Below are positions 59,731 through 64,000 of a DNA stretch of 64,000 nucleotides, piece by piece (position 1 is the stretch's first letter; each line of letters starts with the position of its first letter). Below the pieces are notes generated by a model. It saw nothing but the letters and a program-made list of their open reading frames with translations. It ran no database searches and was not told where the DNA came from. This stretch comes from Christensenellaceae bacterium (GTDB lineage Bacteria > Bacillota > Clostridia > Christensenellales > Aristaeellaceae), in the NCBI GenBank assembly GCA_020025205.1, contig JAHHSO010000008.1, positions 1-64,000 of the forward strand. The letters run 5' to 3'. The position numbers were made by a program, and so were the translations under genes.

Positions 59731-61086
59731 ATGAAAAGCAGTGCGAAGCGTAAAATGCCCATGAGCGCGCAGGGAATGATTGCGACGGGCTTCGGGTTGA
59801 TTATTCTTGGCATTACGATCCTGCTGATGCTGCCGATTTCGTCAAACAGCGGGAAGCCTACAGGTCTGCTGACCGCATTGTTTACGGCAACAAGTGCCGT
59901 ATGTGTGACAGGTCTGGTGGTTGTGGATACAGCAACACACTGGTCGCTCTTTGGACGGTGCGTCATTCTTGTTGGCATCCAGATTGGTGGTCTGGGTGTC
60001 ATGACAATTTTGGCACTAATTTCCATGATGTTTGGCAAACGCATCGGTTTGCGCCAAAGGACGCTGCTGCAGGAAAGCGTGGCTTCTTTGCATATCGGCG
60101 GCATTGTTCGTTTGATCAGGCGCGCTGTATTGGGCACGCTGATGATTGAAGGATTGGGCGCAGCGCTTTTGTGCATCCGGTTCGTGCCGATGCTTGGGCT
60201 TTGGCGAGGATTGGGGTACAGCGTGTTCCATTCGATTTCGGCATTCTGTAATGCGGGATTTGATCTGATGGGCACGGTCTCCGGACCGTACACCTCACTG
60301 GAATCTTTCGTGAGCGACCCGATCATCAACCTGACCATTATGTCTCTGATCACGCTTGGCGGCTTGGGTTTCTTTGTTTGGGATGATTTGATGCAGAATC
60401 ATTTTAAATGGTATAAGCTGCAGCTGCATTCCCGCGTGGTGCTGATTTTGAGCGGTGTTCTGATCTTTGTTCCGGCGGCTCTTCTTTTTGTCTTGGAAAA
60501 AGATGCGTCCATGGCGGGACTTGATACTGAAACACGCGTCTGGGCGAGTTTTTTCAGCTCTGTTACGCCGCGTACGGCAGGTTTTGACACTGTGCCGACC
60601 AGCGAACTGTCTCCGGGCGGCAGCCTTTTGACGATCCTTCTCATGCTCACGGGCGGCAACCCGGGATCGACGGCGGGCGGCGTCAAGACAACGACCATGC
60701 TTCTGGTGATGATGGTAGCTTCTGCTATTTTGTGCAAAGAGGACGAAGTCCATGTGATGGGACGCAGAATGGAAAATGAGCTGCTTCATCGTGCCTGCTC
60801 CATTGTGGTTGTCTATGTGGCGCTTTCTCTGGCTTCTACGCTTATCATTTGCGGCTTGCAGCCTGAGTTTACGCTGCGAGATGTGCTTCTTGAGGTATTC
60901 TCTGCAATTGATACGGTTGGCATGTCCACGGGCATCACACGCCAGCTTTCAACGATTTCCAGAATCGTCATCATCATGCTCATGTATGCGGGTCGTTTGG
61001 GCAGCTTGACGTTTGCAATTCTTGTGGCGCGGCATGCGCCTCATGCGCCCATTCAGCACCCTGTTGACAAGTTGATTGTCGGCTAA
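59731..61086 (+). CDS. TrkH/KtrB-type potassium uptake membrane subunit
   Basis: 451 residues from ATG 59731 (TGGAGG six bases before). Eight to ten membrane segments; four pore-loop motifs with glycine (TATSAVCVTGL near 52, SAFCNAGFDLMG near 170, VTPRTAGFDTV near 285, STGITRQL near 410) form the K+ filter. Imports potassium with sodium or protons. It is coupled in one operon with the regulatory subunit gene 28 bases downstream. The length is in the range of KtrB rather than the longer TrkH of enterobacteria. Confidence 0.93.
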   Translation: MKSSAKRKMPMSAQGMIATGFGLIILGITILLMLPISSNSGKPTGLLTALFTATSAVCVTGLVVVDTATHWSLFGRCVILVGIQIGGLGVMTILALISMMFGKRIGLRQRTLLQESVASLHIGGIVRLIRRAVLGTLMIEGLGAALLCIRFVPMLGLWRGLGYSVFHSISAFCNAGFDLMGTVSGPYTSLESFVSDPIINLTIMSLITLGGLGFFVWDDLMQNHFKWYKLQLHSRVVLILSGVLIFVPAALLFVLEKDASMAGLDTETRVWASFFSSVTPRTAGFDTVPTSELSPGGSLLTILLMLTGGNPGSTAGGVKTTTMLLVMMVASAILCKEDEVHVMGRRMENELLHRACSIVVVYVALSLASTLIICGLQPEFTLRDVLLEVFSAIDTVGMSTGITRQLSTISRIVIIMLMYAGRLGSLTFAILVARHAPHAPIQHPVDKLIVG

Positions 61087-61114
61087 TCTGCCGCATTTTG
61101 AAAGGAGAATTCTT

Positions 61115-61765
61115 ATGAAATCCATTCTTATCATTGGTATGGGCCGCTTTGGCCGCCATCTGTGTCAGAAATTTACGAGCCTGAACAATGAGGTCATGAT
61201 TGTCGACAGGGATGAGGCGGCAGTGTCTGCTGTGGCAGCAGATGCTACCAGCGCACAAATTGCAGACTGTACCGATGAAAGCGTGCTGCGCGATCTGGGC
61301 GTACACAATTTTGATATGTGTTTTGTCTGCATTGGCTCTGATTTTACCAGCGGCCTGCTGATTACATCCATGCTGAAGGATGTGGGCGCCAAGCGAGTGA
61401 TTGCAAAGGCGAGCCGCGACATTCAGGCTAAACTATTGCTGCGCAACGGTGCAGATGAGGTGGTCTATCCCGAACGCGAGAGTGCAGAGCGTTTGGCAAC
61501 GCGCATGAGCGCGCATAATGTATTCGATTATATTGAGCTGACACCGGAATACTCGATTTATGAAATTCCGCCTCTTCCGGGCTGGGTGAACCACAGCGTG
61601 AAAGAAGTTGAGGTTCGCAACCGTTACCACATCAACATCCTTGCAATTAAGGAGAACGGCAAGCTGAATCCGATGCCGGGCGGCGATTATGTTTTCACCG
61701 GCGAAGAACATCTGCTGGCCATGGCCAGCCGGGAGGATGCCCGCAAGCTTCTGCGCAAGATGTAA
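61115..61765 (+). CDS. TrkA/KtrA-type potassium uptake regulatory subunit
   Basis: 216 residues; ATG 61115 has AAAGGAG eight bases before. The N-terminal RCK domain has SILIIGMGRFGRHL (nucleotide-binding glycine motif), IADCTDESVLRDLG near 50 and KASRDIQAKLLLRNGADEVVYPE near 105; the C-terminal TrkA_C domain (about 135-216) binds cyclic-di-AMP in related proteins. It gates the TrkH/KtrB channel in the cytoplasm. Last gene before a bidirectional terminator. Confidence 0.93.
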   Translation: MKSILIIGMGRFGRHLCQKFTSLNNEVMIVDRDEAAVSAVAADATSAQIADCTDESVLRDLGVHNFDMCFVCIGSDFTSGLLITSMLKDVGAKRVIAKASRDIQAKLLLRNGADEVVYPERESAERLATRMSAHNVFDYIELTPEYSIYEIPPLPGWVNHSVKEVEVRNRYHINILAIKENGKLNPMPGGDYVFTGEEHLLAMASREDARKLLRKM

Positions 61766-61777
61766 TACCATCATATA

Positions 61778-61820
61778 AAAAAACAGCGCTGCTTTGTTTT
61801 TGAAGCGGCGCTGTTTTCGT
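61778..61820. terminator. Bidirectional terminator between trkA and the ABC exporter
   Basis: AAAACAGCGC / GCGCTGTTTT stem with GC-rich inner pairs. A-rich bases on one side and T-rich on the other allow use by both converging transcripts. Confidence 0.85.
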
Positions 61821-61838
61821 TTAGAAGAATAAAGTTGT

Positions 61839-63581
61839 TTACTGAACAAACTGGCTCTTGTAGAGGGCAGCGTAGAAACCGCCTTTTTTCAGCAGTTCAT
61901 CGTGTTTTCCCTGCTCAATAACTTTACCATCGCGCATGACGAGGATGATGTCGGCTGACTGAATGGTGGAAAGCCTGTGGGCGACAATGAAGCTTGTGCG
62001 CCCCTGCATCATATGCGCAAAGGCTTCTTGAATTTTAAGTTCGGTACGCGTGTCGATGGAAGAAGTGGCTTCGTCCAGAATGAGCATCGGGGGGAGACAG
62101 AGCATCACGCGGGCAATGCATAAAAGCTGCTTTTGTCCCTGAGAAAGCTGACCGCCGTTTTCCCCGATGACCGTGTTGTATCCATCGGGCAGACGCGTAA
62201 TGAAGCTGTGCGCATGGCTTGCTTTGGCGGCAGCAACGATTTCTTCAAAGGAAGCATCCGGCTTGCCCATGGCGATGTTTTCGCGGATGGTACCGCTTTT
62301 GAGCCAGGTGTCTTGCAGCACCATGCCGATGTTTTGGCGCAGGTTGGTGCGGGACATGCTTTGTGTACAGATTCCGTCTATACAAATCTCACCTGAATGA
62401 ACGTCGTAGAAGCGCATGAGCAAATTGATAAGCGTCGTTTTTCCGCAGCCTGTCGGGCCAACGATGGCTACGCGTGCGCCGGATGGAACGTGCAGCGTGA
62501 AATCTTCAATGAGCCTGCGATCCGGTGTGTACGAAAAGGAAACGAACCGAAAGTCTGTTTCTCCGCGGAGGCTGGTCAGTTCAGCTGCGTCAACAGGATC
62601 GGGCAGCTGTTCAGGCTCATCAATCAGTTCAAAAACACGTCCGGCGCAGGCCAGCGCATTTTGCAGTTCTGTAACAACGCCGGAAATTTCGTTGAAAGGC
62701 TTGGCATACTGATTGGCGTAGGCCAGAAAACTGGACAGTCCGCCGATGGACAGCCGACCGGAGACGACAGCCAGGGCACCCGTCAGACCGACACCTGCAT
62801 ATACCAGAGAATTGACGAAGCGTGTACAGGGATTGGTGAGGGAGGAAAAGAAGGTCGCTTTGAGTGAGCAGGAACGGAGGCGTTCGTTGACCTCATCAAA
62901 GGCAGCGAGGGTTTCTTCCTCGTGGCCGAAGGCTTGAATGAGTTTTTGTTCACCGATGGCTTCATTAATCAATGCGGTCTGCTCGCCGAGTGTTGCGGAT
63001 TGCAAGCGAAACATGGCATATGTGCGCCGGGCGATAAAGCGCGCGACAAGCAGTGAGAGCGGCGTAATGAGAACGACGACCAGCGTGATGGAAGGGCTGA
63101 GGGTGATCATGAAGCCCAGCGTGCCCAGAATGGTGGCAATGCCGGAAAACAACTGCGTGAAGCCCATCAAAAGACCGTCTGCGAAGGTATCCACGTCAGA
63201 AATCATTCGGCTGACTGTGTCACCAGAAGGGTGGGCATCCAGATAGGCAAGCGGGAGATGCTGTATGTGAGAGAAGGCATCACTTCGAATATCGCGTACA
63301 GTGTCGTAGACAATGCGGTTATGAAGCGTATTCATGATCCACTGTGCGGCGGAGGTAAGGCCAATACACACGGCAATGGTCAAGAGGATGGGCAGAAGAG
63401 CATCGAAGTTGACGCGCCCGGGCCCCACAATGCAATCGACAGCATGACCTGTGAGAATCGGCACGTACAGTGTCAGAACGACGCAAAAGAGAGCGAGAAA
63501 AACAGAGAGCACCACGCGCGGAAGATACGGACGGATATAGCGCATGACGCGGCGCAGAATGGAGCGCTGAACATTATCCAT
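61839..63581 (-). CDS. ABC exporter half, canonical ATPase site
   Basis: 580 residues from ATG 63581 (AGGAGG in front). Six transmembrane segments in the first 320 residues, then the ATPase domain with Walker A GPTGCGKTTL near 375, signature LSQGQKQLL near 474, Walker B LILDEATSSID near 498 and H-loop VAHRLS near 530. The Walker B glutamate is present. Together with the overlapping partner gene (8-base overlap at 63574-63581), it forms a two-chain exporter in which only one composite site is fully catalytic. Substrate unknown (multidrug, lipid or peptide). Confidence 0.93.
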   Translation of the reverse strand: MDNVQRSILRRVMRYIRPYLPRVVLSVFLALFCVVLTLYVPILTGHAVDCIVGPGRVNFDALLPILLTIAVCIGLTSAAQWIMNTLHNRIVYDTVRDIRSDAFSHIQHLPLAYLDAHPSGDTVSRMISDVDTFADGLLMGFTQLFSGIATILGTLGFMITLSPSITLVVVLITPLSLLVARFIARRTYAMFRLQSATLGEQTALINEAIGEQKLIQAFGHEEETLAAFDEVNERLRSCSLKATFFSSLTNPCTRFVNSLVYAGVGLTGALAVVSGRLSIGGLSSFLAYANQYAKPFNEISGVVTELQNALACAGRVFELIDEPEQLPDPVDAAELTSLRGETDFRFVSFSYTPDRRLIEDFTLHVPSGARVAIVGPTGCGKTTLINLLMRFYDVHSGEICIDGICTQSMSRTNLRQNIGMVLQDTWLKSGTIRENIAMGKPDASFEEIVAAAKASHAHSFITRLPDGYNTVIGENGGQLSQGQKQLLCIARVMLCLPPMLILDEATSSIDTRTELKIQEAFAHMMQGRTSFIVAHRLSTIQSADIILVMRDGKVIEQGKHDELLKKGGFYAALYKSQFVQ

Positions 63582-64000
63582 GCAGATCCTCCTTTCCGAA
63601 TTGAGAATGATAGATTTCCTGATAGACGGTGCAGGATTGGAGCAGTTCATCGTGCGTACCTATACCCGCCACATGGCCGTCATCCAGAACGAGGATCAGA
63701 TCGGAAAAGCGGACGGATGCTGCACGCTGCGAGACAATGAACGTTGTGGGACGATTGTCCATGAGGCGGATGGCACGGCGCAGGCTGGCATCTGTCGCAT
63801 AATCCAGGGCGGAAGCGCTGTCGTCCAGAATGAGAATTTCGGGTTTGCGCACGAGCGCCCGGGCGATGGTCAGCCGCTGCCGCTGTCCGCCTGAAAAATT
63901 GCGTCCGCCCTGTTCGACTGGCTCGTCCAGTCCGAGAGGCTTGGATTTGATGATGTCAAGTGCCTGGGCTTTTTGGAGTGCATCCAGAAGATCGCTTTCT
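63574..64000 (-). CDS. ABC exporter half, degenerate ATPase site (5' part outside window)
   Basis: Only the C-terminal 141 codons are in the window. The signature NFSGGQRQRLTIARAL and Walker B LILDDSASALD are visible; the catalytic glutamate after Walker B is replaced by Asp (LDDS in place of LDEA), and the H-loop histidine by Gln (IVSQRAAS). These changes mark the non-canonical member of heterodimeric exporters such as TM287/288. The gene precedes the other half with an 8-base overlap. Confidence 0.93.
   Translation of the reverse strand, partial: ESDLLDALQKAQALDIIKSKPLGLDEPVEQGGRNFSGGQRQRLTIARALVRKPEILILDDSASALDYATDASLRRAIRLMDNRPTTFIVSQRAASVRFSDLILVLDDGHVAGIGTHDELLQSCTVYQEIYHSQFGKEDLHG

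Overview
The window is a gene-dense stretch (about 52-55% G+C by eye) of a low-oxygen, probably gut-dwelling member of the Firmicutes, class Clostridia. The evidence is the three T-box leaders in front of aminoacyl-tRNA synthetase genes, the PTS with a BglG/LicT-type antiterminator, a pyruvate formate-lyase operon, a CD1247-type zinc-ribbon protein, VanW-type proteins, a YhcN/YlaJ-like (spore-associated) lipoprotein and AGGAGG ribosome binding sites nearly everywhere. I cannot name the species; Oscillospirales or Christensenellales relatives seem the best guess.

Layout. 1-1100: 3'-truncated tryptophanyl-tRNA synthetase gene behind a T-box. 1164-4486: pyruvate formate-lyase operon in which the enzyme is split: a 682-residue catalytic chain without the glycyl-radical end, a 64-residue cysteine-containing protein, a separate 80-residue glycyl-radical domain, and the activase. 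4860-5457: DegV-family pseudogene, then a patatin. 6560-13182: small regulator and membrane protein, then the DUF1385-prmC-prfA-sua5 cluster with a DNA glycosylase and pyrimidine-nucleoside phosphorylase. 13200-15295: T-box thrS. 16512-19334: ybaK, an oxidoreductase and a ketodeoxygluconate-type kinase. 19441-19809: four 96-bp tandem repeats. 19888-24876: antiterminator-controlled PTS operon containing EIIA, EI, HPr and a GlcNAc/glucose-type EIICB. 24895-32004: cutC, yfhO-like gene, sbcDC. 32087-32750: small AT-rich accessory patch. 32867-36000: alcohol dehydrogenase, a small NrdD-tail-like gene under an NrdR-like box, and a second trpS.

36017-44757: efp, zinc-ribbon protein, two SH3-VanW proteins, surE, an RpiR regulator, a flavoprotein, a nucleoside kinase and a lipoprotein. 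44820-46690 is the largest gene-poor region: three tandem 157-bp units that each look like a complete small-RNA gene, a 44-residue coiled-coil ORF, a tRNA-Trp gene, and a second copy of the tRNA 3' end plus its terminator 1.27 kb away. 46692-50854: YdcF-type protein, three GT2 glycosyltransferases and the corrinoid adenosyltransferase. 50902-54411: T-box ileS. 54500-59414: GH4-like protein lacking the metal ligands, two RNA-modification enzymes, and a large secreted amidase/L,D-transpeptidase fusion. 59731-61765: trkH-trkA potassium uptake. 61839-64000: a heterodimeric ABC exporter cut by the window end.

Themes: translation (two TrpRS plus tRNA-Trp, ThrRS, IleRS, RF1 and its methylase, EF-P, rRNA/tRNA modification), anaerobic carbon flow (PFL, PTS, alcohol dehydrogenase) and envelope maintenance (VanW, L,D-transpeptidase, YfhO-like protein, glycosyltransferases). 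Most observations of interest are small: the split PFL, the tandem RNA units, the NrdR-box gene, and altered active or regulatory residues in HPr and the GH4-like protein. No integrase, phage, CRISPR array or intact insertion sequence was seen.
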